A stretch of DNA of 64,000 bases from Caballeronia mineralivorans PML1(12). GTDB taxonomy: Bacteria > Pseudomonadota > Gammaproteobacteria > Burkholderiales > Burkholderiaceae. This document shows positions 55,827-64,000 of this stretch, piece by piece. Each line of letters opens with the position of its first letter. Position 1 is the stretch's first letter. Location: the NCBI RefSeq assembly GCF_001028175.1, contig NZ_AEJF01000062.1, positions 124,001 to 188,000 on the forward strand, written 5' to 3'. The notes under the pieces were generated by a model, which was not told where the DNA came from, did no database searches, and saw only the letters and a program-made list of their open reading frames with translations. Made by a program: the position numbers and the translations under genes.

Positions 55827-57220
55827 ACGCGCGCGATTTGACGTTGTCGGAGCAACTGGCTGGGTTTGTCGCGAATACTTCCTGCGATGCGATTCCTGCC
55901 GCAGTCGTGCATAGAGCGAAGCGCCATATCCTCGATACACTCGGCGCTGCCTTGGCCGGCGCGACCGCGCTGGAAGCGCGCAGCGCACGTGCGGTCATGA
56001 GTGTGGGCAGTCACGGCAACGTGCTGGCATGGGGCACGGAGCAGACGTTCGGCGCACGCGACGCGGCCTTCGTGAACGGCGTCGCGGCGCATGCACTCGA
56101 ACTAGACGACTCAGGCGGCTGCGATCATTCCGGTGCCGTGGTGTTGCCTGCGGCATTCGCCGCGCTCGCCTGCACGGAGCGGCCGGTGTCGGGCCGCGAG
56201 TTCCTGGCGGCAGTCGTAATGGGTTATGACGTCGGCCGTCGCGTGCTGGAAGCGTGTGGCGGTTATTCGCCCCACAACGGTCGCGGCTGGCATTCGACCA
56301 TGACTTGCGGGGTGTTCGGCGCAGCGGCTGCCAGCGCGCGATTGCTCGGACTCGACGCAGCGCATACGGCCGCTGCGCTCGGCCACGCGGGAAGTTTCAG
56401 CGGTGGGTTGTGGGGCTTTATCCACGATGCATCGCAGACCAAACGCATGCATACGGGCCGCGCGGCGGAAGGCGGATTGCTCGCGGCGCTGCTCGCGAAA
56501 CAAGACGTCAGCGGTCCGACGCAGGTGTTCGAGAACGTATGGGGCGGCTTCTTCAATGCATTCGCGCCGGACACGCAGCAACCGGAAGCGCTGCTCGCGG
56601 ATCTGGGCGTGACATGGAAGATCGTGCGCTGCTCGATCAAGCCGCACGCATCGTGCCGCAGTACGCATGCAGCCGTGGATGCCACGCTGCAACTGCGCGG
56701 CCATCAGACGGACCTCGATCTCGACAAGCTACGCGGCGTCCATGTGCGTCTCAGCGCATTCGTCAACAACATGTGCGGCGGGCGCGACCTGGACAAGCTC
56801 GCTTCTGCACAAATGAGCATGCCGCATGCGATCGCCGCGGTACTCGTGCATGGTCATGCGGGTATCGGCGCTTATCTTGAGGCTCAGCGGCACGATCCTC
56901 GCATCGCGGCCGTGATGGCGCGCGTCACGCTCGAAGTCGACCCCACGATGTCCGATCTGGACGAGCCCGTCATCACGCTTTCAATGGCCGATGCCGAGCC
57001 CCGCTCGCAACAAGTCCTGGTGCCGCTCGGCGATCCGCGCAATCCGGTATCGGATGCAGACCTTGCCGCGAAATATCGCGTGCTGGCCGGCATGACGATC
57101 GCCCAAGTGCCGATGAACGCGCTTGAAACCGCCGTGCTGGATCTGGACAATCTCGCCGATGTGCGCACGCTGATGCCGTGGCTCAGCGGCGATGCCGATG
57201 CGAAACCCGTGCTGCGTTAA
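55823..57220 (+). CDS. MmgE/PrpD family protein
   Basis: A 465-residue protein of the MmgE/PrpD superfamily, which includes 2-methylcitrate dehydratase, cis-aconitate decarboxylase and iminodisuccinate epimerase. Family segments: ILDTLGAALAGA near the start, VNGVAAHALELDDS, and KPHASCRSTHAAVDA. ATG 55823 overlaps the previous stop; a longer frame is not needed. In this operon, next to an ArgH-family lyase, an epimerase or dehydratase acting on a di- or tricarboxylate is likely. Confidence 0.88.
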   Translation: MNARDLTLSEQLAGFVANTSCDAIPAAVVHRAKRHILDTLGAALAGATALEARSARAVMSVGSHGNVLAWGTEQTFGARDAAFVNGVAAHALELDDSGGCDHSGAVVLPAAFAALACTERPVSGREFLAAVVMGYDVGRRVLEACGGYSPHNGRGWHSTMTCGVFGAAAASARLLGLDAAHTAAALGHAGSFSGGLWGFIHDASQTKRMHTGRAAEGGLLAALLAKQDVSGPTQVFENVWGGFFNAFAPDTQQPEALLADLGVTWKIVRCSIKPHASCRSTHAAVDATLQLRGHQTDLDLDKLRGVHVRLSAFVNNMCGGRDLDKLASAQMSMPHAIAAVLVHGHAGIGAYLEAQRHDPRIAAVMARVTLEVDPTMSDLDEPVITLSMADAEPRSQQVLVPLGDPRNPVSDADLAAKYRVLAGMTIAQVPMNALETAVLDLDNLADVRTLMPWLSGDADAKPVLR

Positions 57221-57250
57221 CCAACATTCGCCAACATTCACCAACATTCC
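57221..57250 (+). repeat. Three tandem copies of a decamer
   Basis: CCAACATTCG, CCAACATTCA and CCAACATTCC follow one another directly after the MmgE/PrpD stop, about 50 bases before the second binding-protein gene. Possibly chance slippage or a protein-binding array. Confidence 0.7.
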
Positions 57251-57298
57251 TTGCTTTAACAATTCCATGGCTTCGACCTTTATAAGGGTGTGTGTTCA

Positions 57299-58156
57299 AT
57301 GAACAAGCTGAAATCGCTTAGTGCCGTGTCCGGTCTGATGGCAATCTGCCTGTCGACGTTTCTTTTTGTGAGCGGCGCTCACGCGCAAGCGCTGCCTGAC
57401 GCTATCGCCAAGTCGAAGGTGATCAAGATCGCGGTCAACTCGATCTATCCGCCGATGGAATACAAGGACCCGGAAAGCGGCGATCTGGTTGGCTTCGATA
57501 TCGATCTCGGCAATGCGATTGCGAAGGAACTGGGCGTGAAACTGGACTGGCAGGAGTCGGCGTTCGAGCAGTTGCTGCCGTCGTTGGCGACAGGTCGCGT
57601 CGACATGATCCTGAGCGGAATGAGCGATCTCCCCACACGTCGCGATACCGCCGATTTTATCGACTACCTGAATTCGGGCGCGCAGTTTTATATCCTCGCG
57701 TCGCGCGCGAACGAGATCAAGCAGGCGACGGATCTCTGCGGCAAGTCGGTCGGCACGAGTCGCAGCACGTCGTTCCCGGCGGATACGGCCGCGTGGAGCG
57801 CGAAGAATTGCGAGGCAGCAGGCAAGCCGGCCATTACGGTGTCCGGGACCGAGGATACGTCCGCGGCACGCATGCAACTGAAGCAGGCACGGATTGCGGC
57901 GGGCGTGCAGGGCAGCGAGACGCTGCCGTATGCGATGAAGCTCGAACCGAATACCTACAAGCCGATCGGCGAGCCATTCGCGACATCGCCTGAAGGCATG
58001 GCGTTCGCGAAGTCGAACCCGAAGTTGCGCGATGCCGTGCTGGGTGCGATGAATAAGCTGGTCGCGAATGGGACCTATGGGGCGATCGTTGCCAAATGGA
58101 ATTTGCAATCGAGCGCGGTCAAGCAGGTGACCCTGAACGAAGTGGCGGCGCGGTAA
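57299..58156 (+). CDS. Second amino acid ABC transporter substrate-binding protein
   Basis: Periplasmic binding protein of 285 residues, family 3, with a signal peptide (LMAICLSTFLFVSGAHA). It is clearly related to the protein at 53220: both have a YPP(F/M)EYKDP segment, GFDxDLG, and a MSDLPTRR or MTDLPSRR motif. No transporter membrane genes follow it, so it probably uses the same permease. Two receptors suggest two related ligands or stereoisomers. Confidence 0.92.
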   Translation: MNKLKSLSAVSGLMAICLSTFLFVSGAHAQALPDAIAKSKVIKIAVNSIYPPMEYKDPESGDLVGFDIDLGNAIAKELGVKLDWQESAFEQLLPSLATGRVDMILSGMSDLPTRRDTADFIDYLNSGAQFYILASRANEIKQATDLCGKSVGTSRSTSFPADTAAWSAKNCEAAGKPAITVSGTEDTSAARMQLKQARIAAGVQGSETLPYAMKLEPNTYKPIGEPFATSPEGMAFAKSNPKLRDAVLGAMNKLVANGTYGAIVAKWNLQSSAVKQVTLNEVAAR

Positions 58157-58247
58157 GTGGTTTGTCGCTTCAGGCATCGATGCACGGTAATTTGCCGGGT
58201 GAAGTTCATGGTACGGTAGCCCCTGTCAGTTCCACTCAGGAGCCCAG

Positions 58248-58943
58248 GTGTCCAGAACCACTCGTCTTCTAACCCTGCTGGAAATGCTTCGCTCGCGGCG
58301 CGTGCCGGTCACGGCTTACGAGCTGGCGTTGGAGCTGGGCGTGTCCGAGCGCACGCTCTACAGGGACATCGCTACGCTGATCGATCAGGGCGCGCCGATT
58401 CACGGCGAGGCGGGAATAGGGTATGTGCTCAAGCCGGGCCTATTCCTGCCGCCGCTGATGTTGAGCGAAGACGAGATCGACGCCGTAGTACTGGGTCTGC
58501 GTTATGTCGACCAGCGTGGTGACGATGTTTTGCGCAAGGCCGCCGCTCAGGCATTAGCCAAGATCGATGCTGTACTGAACGCGTCGGGCAAGGATGCAAT
58601 GCGCGCTCCGACCGTCTCGTCCGGCCCTCCGGTGCAGGAATTTCCTGTCAATGCCGTGCCGCTCACCAGCCTGCGCGCGGCCATTCGCGGCCAGTGCAAA
58701 CTGCGGATCGCTTATCTGGATGCGCAAGGTGAGCCATCGAACCGTGTGGTCTGGCCGGTCGTTCTGGGCTTCCTCGACAACGTCAGGATTCTTGGCGCAT
58801 GGTGCGAAAAACGCCATGATTTCCGCAGCTTTCGTACCGATAGGATTGCTGCCGCGGACGAGACGGGGGAGCGTTATCCGGGAGTGCGCTCGGTGTTGAT
58901 CAGCCGTTATCGGACGCATCTTGCGAAGTCGACGCGGTGGTAG
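58248..58943 (+). CDS. YafY-type regulator (HTH-11 and WYL domains)
   Basis: A 231-residue regulator. The N-terminal HTH (YELALELGVSERTLYRDIATL) is followed by a WYL domain with IAYLDAQGEPSNRVVWPV and GAWCEKRHDFRSFRTDRI. The GTG at 58248 has AGGAG before it. YafY-like proteins often respond to nucleotides or small ligands. It lies alone between the lyase operon and the MazEF pair. Confidence 0.9.
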   Translation: MSRTTRLLTLLEMLRSRRVPVTAYELALELGVSERTLYRDIATLIDQGAPIHGEAGIGYVLKPGLFLPPLMLSEDEIDAVVLGLRYVDQRGDDVLRKAAAQALAKIDAVLNASGKDAMRAPTVSSGPPVQEFPVNAVPLTSLRAAIRGQCKLRIAYLDAQGEPSNRVVWPVVLGFLDNVRILGAWCEKRHDFRSFRTDRIAAADETGERYPGVRSVLISRYRTHLAKSTRW

Positions 58944-59003
58944 TGGTGAGGGGGCGACCCTTGTATAGTCGCGTTAATCCCGTTGATGGACGATGGTTGT
59001 TCG

Positions 59004-59366
59004 TCAGGCGCAGATTGTGATGATCTGATTCAGTTGTTCGCAGGCCGCTGAAAATACGTCATCCGAGACATGCTTCCAGGGGTGAGCTTTGGCTCCTCGC
59101 GCGCGCCAGTCGAATGACTTTGGCTGGTGGGCTAAAACGTAGCTCGTCACATTCTTCGGACCTTGAAACTTGATTGCGAAAGGGTTGGTTTCGTTGAATG
59201 CCGCGGTCGTCATGGGCAAGCCGATTACGATACCTGTTCGTTCGTTGAACGCCTTCGGGGATAGCACCAGCATAGGATGGAAATCCTTCATCTCGCGACC
59301 GAGCTGCGGGTTGCAGTCAATCCATATGACGTCGCGCCGGTCTGGTAGCCATGAGGCGCGCACCAT
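59004..59366 (-). CDS. mazF: Type II toxin, MazF family endoribonuclease
   Basis: A 120-residue mRNA interferase. It has the MazF/PemK pattern: RRDVIWIDCNPQLGREMKDFHPMLVLSP (early part), GLPMTTA, and a C-terminal ISDDVFSAACEQLNQI-like HVSDDVFSAACEQLNQI. The ATG at 59366 overlaps the antitoxin stop and has GGAGG before it. It is closest to ChpB-type toxins. The pair would act in stability of the region or stress response. Confidence 0.92.
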   Translation of the reverse strand: MVRASWLPDRRDVIWIDCNPQLGREMKDFHPMLVLSPKAFNERTGIVIGLPMTTAAFNETNPFAIKFQGPKNVTSYVLAHQPKSFDWRARGAKAHPWKHVSDDVFSAACEQLNQIITICA

Positions 59367-59620
59367 CAAAACACCTCCGCGCCAATGGGGTGGGTTTCCA
59401 TTGCCTCGCCGCCGTGTTTCGCTGGATCGAATTGCTCCAGTTTTTCCGCCAACGTCAGCTTGCGCCGCCCGACCGGTTTGACGGATACGCCGACTTCTTC
59501 AGTCGTTACTTCAACTTCCTGTCCCACCTCGAAGTGGGCCGAACGAGCGACGGCAGCGGGGATGCGCACGGCAAGGCTATTGCCCCACTGCTGGATCGTG
59601 AGTGTCGCGGTCTTTGGCAT
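59366..59620 (-). CDS. mazE: Type II antitoxin, MazE family
   Basis: An 84-residue antitoxin. The N-terminal AbrB/MazE swapped-hairpin domain is clear (LTIQQWGNSLAVRIPAAVAR), followed by an acidic tail (EKLEQFDPAKHGGE) that would bind MazF. It is translated from the same message as mazF, with overlapping stop and start. Autoregulation through the palindrome upstream is expected. Confidence 0.93.
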   Translation of the reverse strand: MPKTATLTIQQWGNSLAVRIPAAVARSAHFEVGQEVEVTTEEVGVSVKPVGRRKLTLAEKLEQFDPAKHGGEAMETHPIGAEVF

Positions 59621-59629
59621 GATTTGAAC

Positions 59630-59659
59630 CTCGTATATGTATCAACAAGTATATACGAG
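59630..59659. promoter_or_regulatory. MazE operator palindrome
   Basis: CTCGTATA (59630-59637) and TATACGAG (59652-59659) are perfect inverted repeats, with a further GTAT/ATAC inside, 10-40 bases before the mazE start. This is the usual arrangement of an autoregulated MazEF operator overlapping the promoter. Confidence 0.75.
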
Positions 59660-59672
59660 ATGGAGGAATGTT

Positions 59673-60425
59673 TCAACGTGTAGATACGTCGTGATTTTTA
59701 CGTCTTTCCCCCACCCCGATCGCCCGCACCACTTCCTCCGCGCTCCGCGCCACCTGCCCGAAGTAAAGTCCGAAGTTCATCATGGCCGCGTCGTGCATCG
59801 CTGGAATGCAATCCGCGCATGCATCCGACACCAGCATGCAACCGAAACCACGGTCCGCAGCGTCCCTCGCCGTCGTCTCCACGCAGCAGCTTGTCACCAC
59901 TCCCGCGAACACCAGATTCCTGATCCCCGCACGGTCCAGCACGTTCTGGATCTCGCTGCCATTAAACGCGCCCTGAGTAGTCTTCCGGATAACAGTCTCG
60001 CCCTCCATCGGTGCAACTTCCTTACGAAACGCGTAGTCGGGATTGCCGGTCCACCACATGTCGTCAATACCCGCTGCCCGTTCCAGCCTGTGCGTCCAGT
60101 CGCGAAAACGCGGTGGGCAATCGCGCATGTCGCGGTAAGCCGAACCCGTCGAAATATGCACGACCGGCATCCCGGCCGCGCGGAATGCGCCGAGTAACTG
60201 GCGGATGGCGGGGAGGGTGGTCTGTTCCAGGCGCTCCAGGTAATAACGCATCGAACCGGGCTCCACCGCTTCACATGCCTTCACCCAACCGCGGTCAGGC
60301 GCAGCATCGCTGTATTGAACGTCGACGACGACTAGCGCCGTAGCACGGCGATCCGTCAGATCGACGGACGGAATGGTCGATGAAAGATCTTCGAATGCAG
60401 CGGACGTTTTCTCTGACTGGTTCAT
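59673..60425 (-). CDS. Cysteine hydrolase, isochorismatase family
   Basis: A 250-residue amidohydrolase with the triad of the family: aspartate in ALVVVDVQYSD, lysine in ETVIRKTTQGAF, and cysteine in VVTSCCVETTARDA. Such enzymes hydrolyse small amides, for example nicotinamide, ureidoacrylate or N-carbamoylsarcosine. It is divergent from the choline-type binding protein. Substrate unknown; N-carbamoylsarcosine or a similar amine derivative would suit the neighbours. Confidence 0.88.
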   Translation of the reverse strand: MNQSEKTSAAFEDLSSTIPSVDLTDRRATALVVVDVQYSDAAPDRGWVKACEAVEPGSMRYYLERLEQTTLPAIRQLLGAFRAAGMPVVHISTGSAYRDMRDCPPRFRDWTHRLERAAGIDDMWWTGNPDYAFRKEVAPMEGETVIRKTTQGAFNGSEIQNVLDRAGIRNLVFAGVVTSCCVETTARDAADRGFGCMLVSDACADCIPAMHDAAMMNFGLYFGQVARSAEEVVRAIGVGERRKNHDVSTR

Positions 60426-60802
60426 GCCGGACGATCCTCGATTGCGGTTGACGTGCTGTCATTGTGAATAGGTGAACCCTCGACCGCCCACACGAAAGCG
60501 ACACCCGCTTACGTTCCCGCGACGCGGCTCGATACGCTCATGCATTGCCGACAAAACCCGCGCCGCAAGTGTCGCAAAACATCAAGCGTGCGATTTATGA
60601 CTCAGTAAATTGAATTGGTCGCGCTTGTGCAAACCGGCTCTCGAAGCCTCCCCGCCGCTGTCGCGACGCGCTACCGCGACGCGCTTTCGTCACGCGTTTT
60701 TCGGCACGGTATCCGGCCTTACAGCTAACGCAGCGCAGTCTGCGAACGCCGCAGAGCTGGCCCACCGGTCGCCCCAAAATCGATTTTCCTGGAGAAGAAA
60801 CG
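60426..60802. other. Divergent intergenic region
   Basis: No gene is seen in 377 bases between the cysteine hydrolase and the binding protein. CGCGACGCGCT occurs twice (60662 and 60675). A ribosome-binding GGAG lies before 60803. Promoters for both directions must be here but are not obvious. Confidence 0.5.
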
Positions 60803-61750
60803 ATGAAAGCCCCCGCACGCCTCGCCTGTCTGGCGTTGACTGCCTGTTGCAGCATGACTGCCCACGCGCAAGACCCGGAAGCGTGCCGGACTGTCCATTT
60901 TGCGGACATCGGCTGGACCGATATTGCCGCGACCACGGCACTTGCGTCGACCGTGTTCGACGGGCTCGGCTACAAACCGGTGAAGACGGTGGCATCGATT
61001 CCTATCGCGCTCACCGGCATCAAGTCGAAGCAGATCGACGTGTTCCTCGGAGACTGGCAGCCTTCGATGGATCCAGTCGCCGAGCCGTTCGTCAAGGCGG
61101 GCACCGTGAAGGTCCTGAGCACGCCGAATCTGACCGGCGCGAAATACACGCTTGCCGTACCGACCTATGAATACGATGCGGGCCTCAAGTCCTTCGCCGA
61201 TATCGCCAAGTTCGGGGATAAGTTGCAGCACAAGATCTACGGCATCGAACCGGGCAATGACGGTAATGCGCTGGTGAAGAAGATGATCGACAGCAATCAG
61301 TTCAACCTGAAGGATTTCAAGCTGGTCGAATCGAGCGAGGCGGGCATGCTGGTCGAGGTGAACCGCGCGGTCAGGAACAAGGAGTGGGTTGTCTTTCTCG
61401 GCTGGGACCCGCACCCGATGAACATCCAGTTGAAGATGACCTATCTCACGGGCGGCGACGACGTGTTCGGTCCTAACTATGGTGAAGCGAAGGTCTACAC
61501 CATGGTGCCGCCGGATTACCTGACGCGTTGTCCCAACGCCGGGCAAGTGGTGACGAACCTGAAGTTCACGCCGGGTATCGAAAACCAGGTCATGGAGTCG
61601 ATCACTACCGACAAGAAAGAGCCCAACGTTGCGGCGAAGGAGTGGTTGAAACACAATCCGGGTGTGCTTACGCAATGGCTCGCCGGCGTCAAGACGTTCG
61701 ACGGCAAGGAGGCGTTGCCTGCCGTGAAGTCGTATCTGGCCACGCCGTAA
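60803..61750 (+). CDS. Choline/betaine-type ABC transporter substrate-binding protein
   Basis: Periplasmic binding protein of 315 residues of the OpuAC/ChoX family. A signal peptide (RLACLALTACCSMTAHAQ) is followed by FADIGWTDIAATTALASTVF, DVFLGDWQPSMDP and VFLGWDPHPMN, where aromatic residues would form the cage for a trimethylammonium group. It is alone; permease and ATPase genes are not in the window. It may be choX. Confidence 0.9.
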   Translation: MKAPARLACLALTACCSMTAHAQDPEACRTVHFADIGWTDIAATTALASTVFDGLGYKPVKTVASIPIALTGIKSKQIDVFLGDWQPSMDPVAEPFVKAGTVKVLSTPNLTGAKYTLAVPTYEYDAGLKSFADIAKFGDKLQHKIYGIEPGNDGNALVKKMIDSNQFNLKDFKLVESSEAGMLVEVNRAVRNKEWVVFLGWDPHPMNIQLKMTYLTGGDDVFGPNYGEAKVYTMVPPDYLTRCPNAGQVVTNLKFTPGIENQVMESITTDKKEPNVAAKEWLKHNPGVLTQWLAGVKTFDGKEALPAVKSYLATP

Positions 61751-61769
61751 CGGTTCACGGTTCGGGCAT

Positions 61770-62846
61770 TCAACGCGGCGCCGGTGTTTCATCCGGCCGC
61801 CACGTGGGTGTCGGCGTCGACACGCGTTGCCGCATCACCGGCGCCTCCCACGACTGCGACCGGTCTCGGCTTGGCGGACAACCGAACTTAGTCTTATAGA
61901 CCCGCGAGAAATGTTCGAGCGAGTCGAAGCCGGTTGCAGCCGCGACTTGCGAGACGCTGAGTTCGGTTTGCTGCAACAGCTTATGCGCGGTCGCCAGCCG
62001 CAAGCTGACGTAGTAGCGGAGCGGGGCGGTCGCGGTGTAATGTTTGAACTGCCGCTCAAGTTGTCTTTTAGATAGCCCGACTGCTGCCGCCAGATCTTCA
62101 CACGAGATTGGCGCGGCAACTGATTCCTGCATCAATCGTATGGCGTGGCTCACCTGCTCGTTCATCGGCGCGGCGTCGAGGTCGGTGCGTGCAAGCTGCA
62201 CTTCACTGGTTCCCCGAATGCGCGCGTGCAACAGATGCTGTGATATCTCCGCCGCCAGTTCCGTCCCTGCATGCTGGCCGATCCACTCCAGCATCATGTC
62301 GATAATGCCGCTGCCGCCCGCGCAAGTAATCAGCCTGGGCTCGATGGTATAGAGCTGCGTGGTCGCCTTGACGTTGGGATATGCCTCCTGGAATCCTTCC
62401 AGATTGTCCCAATGCACGGCGGCTGGGCGACCATCGAGAAGCGATGCGGCCGCGAGCATTTCCGTGCCGGTTTCGATCCCGCCAATCTGCGCGCCGAACA
62501 CGCTTTCGCGTCGGAGCCAGGCTTTGACCTTGCGGTTCTTCGCGTGCTTCTTGGGCTCGAAACTCGCGATAACAAAGATGGTCGAGAACTCACCGGTTTC
62601 ACCCGACACGGGCCGCGCAGGCGCGATCATGCCGTTGGTCGCCTGCACCGGTTCGCCGTCGATGGACAGCACGGTCCATTCGTAAAGGGTGCGCTGGCTG
62701 AGCCAGTTCGCGATGGCCATCGGTTCGATCACGAGCGCAAGGCCGAGGTTCGAGAACTGCGGCAAAACGAGGATGCCCACGCGCCGCGGCGATCGAAGAT
62801 CTCCGGTCGAGCTCATTTCAAAAGCGGATTTGCTCAGCGTGCTCAT
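61770..62846 (-). CDS. GlxA/GbdR-type AraC regulator
   Basis: A 358-residue regulator with an N-terminal DJ-1/PfpI-like domain (RVGILVLPQFSNLGLALVIEPM at its start) and a C-terminal AraC HTH (EDLAAAVGLSKRQLERQFKHY and AAATGFDSLEHFSRVYKTKFG). This design is that of GbdR and CdhR, which control betaine and carnitine catabolism. It converges with the binding-protein gene and precedes the oxygenase reductase. Ligand probably a quaternary amine. Confidence 0.9.
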   Translation of the reverse strand: MSTLSKSAFEMSSTGDLRSPRRVGILVLPQFSNLGLALVIEPMAIANWLSQRTLYEWTVLSIDGEPVQATNGMIAPARPVSGETGEFSTIFVIASFEPKKHAKNRKVKAWLRRESVFGAQIGGIETGTEMLAAASLLDGRPAAVHWDNLEGFQEAYPNVKATTQLYTIEPRLITCAGGSGIIDMMLEWIGQHAGTELAAEISQHLLHARIRGTSEVQLARTDLDAAPMNEQVSHAIRLMQESVAAPISCEDLAAAVGLSKRQLERQFKHYTATAPLRYYVSLRLATAHKLLQQTELSVSQVAAATGFDSLEHFSRVYKTKFGCPPSRDRSQSWEAPVMRQRVSTPTPTWRPDETPAPR

Positions 62847-62901
62847 GGGGCTCCCGAGTCTTTTACCGGCCTGACGACATTACGCGCAGTGTGTTGACAG
62901 G

Positions 62902-63876
62902 CTAAAGGTCGAGCACGAGCCGTGCAGATCGCGCTCTTGATACGCAGACGTAAATTACCGTATTTTGATTTTTTTCCGTATCGGTCTGGATCACATCCCG
63001 ATGCTCGGCTTCACCGGCCAGAAGCGGCACTGCGCAGGTCCCACAGATTCCTTCACGACATACCGAGTCGATGCGCACGCGTTCCTGACGCAATGCCTGC
63101 ATGATCGACTGATCCGGCCTTACGGTGATTACTTTTCCGCTTTTGGCCAGTTCGACTTCAAACGATACGGCCGCCGACGCTGTTGCAACCGGCGCTGGCG
63201 CTGCGAATCGTTCGAAATGCAGGGTATCGCGTGGCCAGTCACTGGCCGCCTCAAGCACGCCATCGATCAACCTGCCGGGGCCGCAGACATAAACGTGAGC
63301 GCCTGGACGCGGCGCTCTGATCAGTCCGCGCAGATCGGCTTCGCCGTGCTCGTCGCTGAAGTGGAGCCGGGCGATATCCTTGAGTGGACCGGCATCGATA
63401 ACATCAAGCAAGGCGGTTCGCTGACGGCCCCGGCCGAGATAGTTAAAGCTGAATCGCTTTCCGGTCTTGGCGAGTCGCATGGCCATCGGAAGAATGGGCG
63501 TGATACCGATTCCGCCCGCAATCAGGATGGTTTCGTCGTGGCTCTCGTCCAGCGCGAAGTTGTTTCGCGGCCCCGATACATGGATGCGTTGCCCCACGCG
63601 AAGTTGATCGACAACATAAGCCGAGCCACCCCGCGAGGCCGGTTCGCGCAGAACCGCAATGCGATAGGCGGAGCCATCGGCGGCGCGTTCGATCACCGAA
63701 TACTGGCGAACGTTACCGTCCGGCAGCCATAGATCGATGTGCGCGCCGGGGTCGGCCGGCGGCAGCACTGCACTGTCCGCAGCAGCGAGGCGGATGCCTT
63801 TGATATCGGCGGTAAGCAGGGATGTTTCGATGACGATCGCATCGATCCTGCCCATCGGTTCGTTCAAGTTCGACAT
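62902..63876 (-). CDS. Oxygenase reductase, PDR/VanB type (FMN, NAD, 2Fe-2S)
   Basis: A 324-residue electron-transfer protein. Domain order is an FMN/flavin-binding barrel (RQYSVIER), an NAD domain (IAGGIGITPILPMAMRLA and YVCGPGRLIDGV), and a C-terminal plant-type ferredoxin with cysteines in CREGICGTCAVP and a last VCVSRA. It resembles the reductase of carnitine monooxygenase (CntB/YeaX). It serves a Rieske-type oxygenase; the gene just upstream is cut by the window end. Confidence 0.9.
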   Translation of the reverse strand: MSNLNEPMGRIDAIVIETSLLTADIKGIRLAAADSAVLPPADPGAHIDLWLPDGNVRQYSVIERAADGSAYRIAVLREPASRGGSAYVVDQLRVGQRIHVSGPRNNFALDESHDETILIAGGIGITPILPMAMRLAKTGKRFSFNYLGRGRQRTALLDVIDAGPLKDIARLHFSDEHGEADLRGLIRAPRPGAHVYVCGPGRLIDGVLEAASDWPRDTLHFERFAAPAPVATASAAVSFEVELAKSGKVITVRPDQSIMQALRQERVRIDSVCREGICGTCAVPLLAGEAEHRDVIQTDTEKNQNTVIYVCVSRARSARLVLDL

Positions 63877-63889
63877 GGCGTCTCTCCGC

Positions 63890-64000
63890 TCAACGCTGCT
63901 GCGTACGCCAGTTGGACGCGGCCCAGACCGCTGCCGTCGACGGCCTCAAAGGCGCACGATCCAGCACGAGATCGCTGCCTTTCTCTCCGATCATCACCGT
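63890..64000 (-). CDS. C-terminus of an unidentified protein (gene runs off the window)
   Basis: On the minus strand 36 residues are open from the window edge to a TGA at 63890-63892, ending in AAVWAASNWRTQQR. It lies 13 bases before the reductase gene and so is probably in the same operon. I cannot identify the family from this tail; an oxygenase or demethylase subunit would fit the context. Confidence 0.5.
   Translation of the reverse strand, partial: TVMIGEKGSDLVLDRAPLRPSTAAVWAASNWRTQQR

Noticed and set aside
57221..57250. CRISPR-like repeat
   Set aside because: Three adjacent decamers without spacers are not a CRISPR array, and no cas gene is in the window.

Overview
The window is a high-GC (visibly about 60% or more), densely coded proteobacterial segment. 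Gene families, operon types and codon use suggest a Burkholderiaceae genome of the Paraburkholderia/Caballeronia kind; this is inference from gene content, because no rRNA or other marker gene is present. There is no CRISPR array, rRNA operon or complete tRNA.

Layout. 1-5046: the end of a spermidine/putrescine-type ABC importer, a GntR/FCD regulator with matching operator-like palindromes, and a small catabolic operon (DUF1185 protein, alpha/beta hydrolase, flavin reductase). 5091-5826: a large imperfect inverted repeat that encodes nothing. 5920-23248: a nitrogen-scavenging island. On the minus strand lie amiC-amiR-[leader]-amiE followed by a CbbQ-type AAA+ ATPase and a CbbO-type von Willebrand factor A (vWA) protein. 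Divergently, on the plus strand, lie a urea ABC transporter (urtABCDE), a complete urease set (ureE, ureF, a fused ureA-ureB, ureC, ureG, ureD) and a nickel transporter. Both amiE and urtA are preceded by a leader with hexaloop hairpins just before an intrinsic terminator, the arrangement expected for AmiR/ANTAR antitermination. The urt leader also has a sigma-54 type promoter and an NtrC-like site.

23588-33253: a patchwork region with an SDR oxidoreductase, an IS1182-type element sitting on a truncated LysR gene, a PAP2 phosphatase, an MFS exporter, a small secreted repeat protein, a tRNA-tail-like fragment, a c-type cytochrome protein, an unknown protein and a DoxX remnant. This looks like an accessory or decaying region. 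33254-38448: an XRE-cupin regulator divergent from a glutamine-synthetase-like gene and three glutamate-synthase-like genes (glxBCD/mgsABC type). 38762-44076: six overlapping genes matching mxaR-S-A-C-K-L, the maturation module of PQQ methanol dehydrogenase, with no dehydrogenase gene in the window.

44098-48948: a LysR regulator divergent from an M20 peptidase, a metabolite:H+ symporter and a serine hydrolase. 49002-58156: a LysR regulator divergent from an operon holding an ArgH-family lyase, a polar amino acid ABC importer, two polysaccharide-deacetylase-fold proteins (one without its metal histidines), an MmgE/PrpD protein and a second binding protein. I read this as a possible catabolic system for an imino- or amino-dicarboxylate. 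58248-64000: a YafY-type regulator, a MazEF pair with its operator, an isochorismatase-fold hydrolase, a choline-type binding protein, a GbdR-like regulator and a Rieske-type oxygenase reductase, which together suggest quaternary-amine catabolism. Most of the window serves acquisition of nitrogen from amides, urea, amines and amino-acid derivatives.
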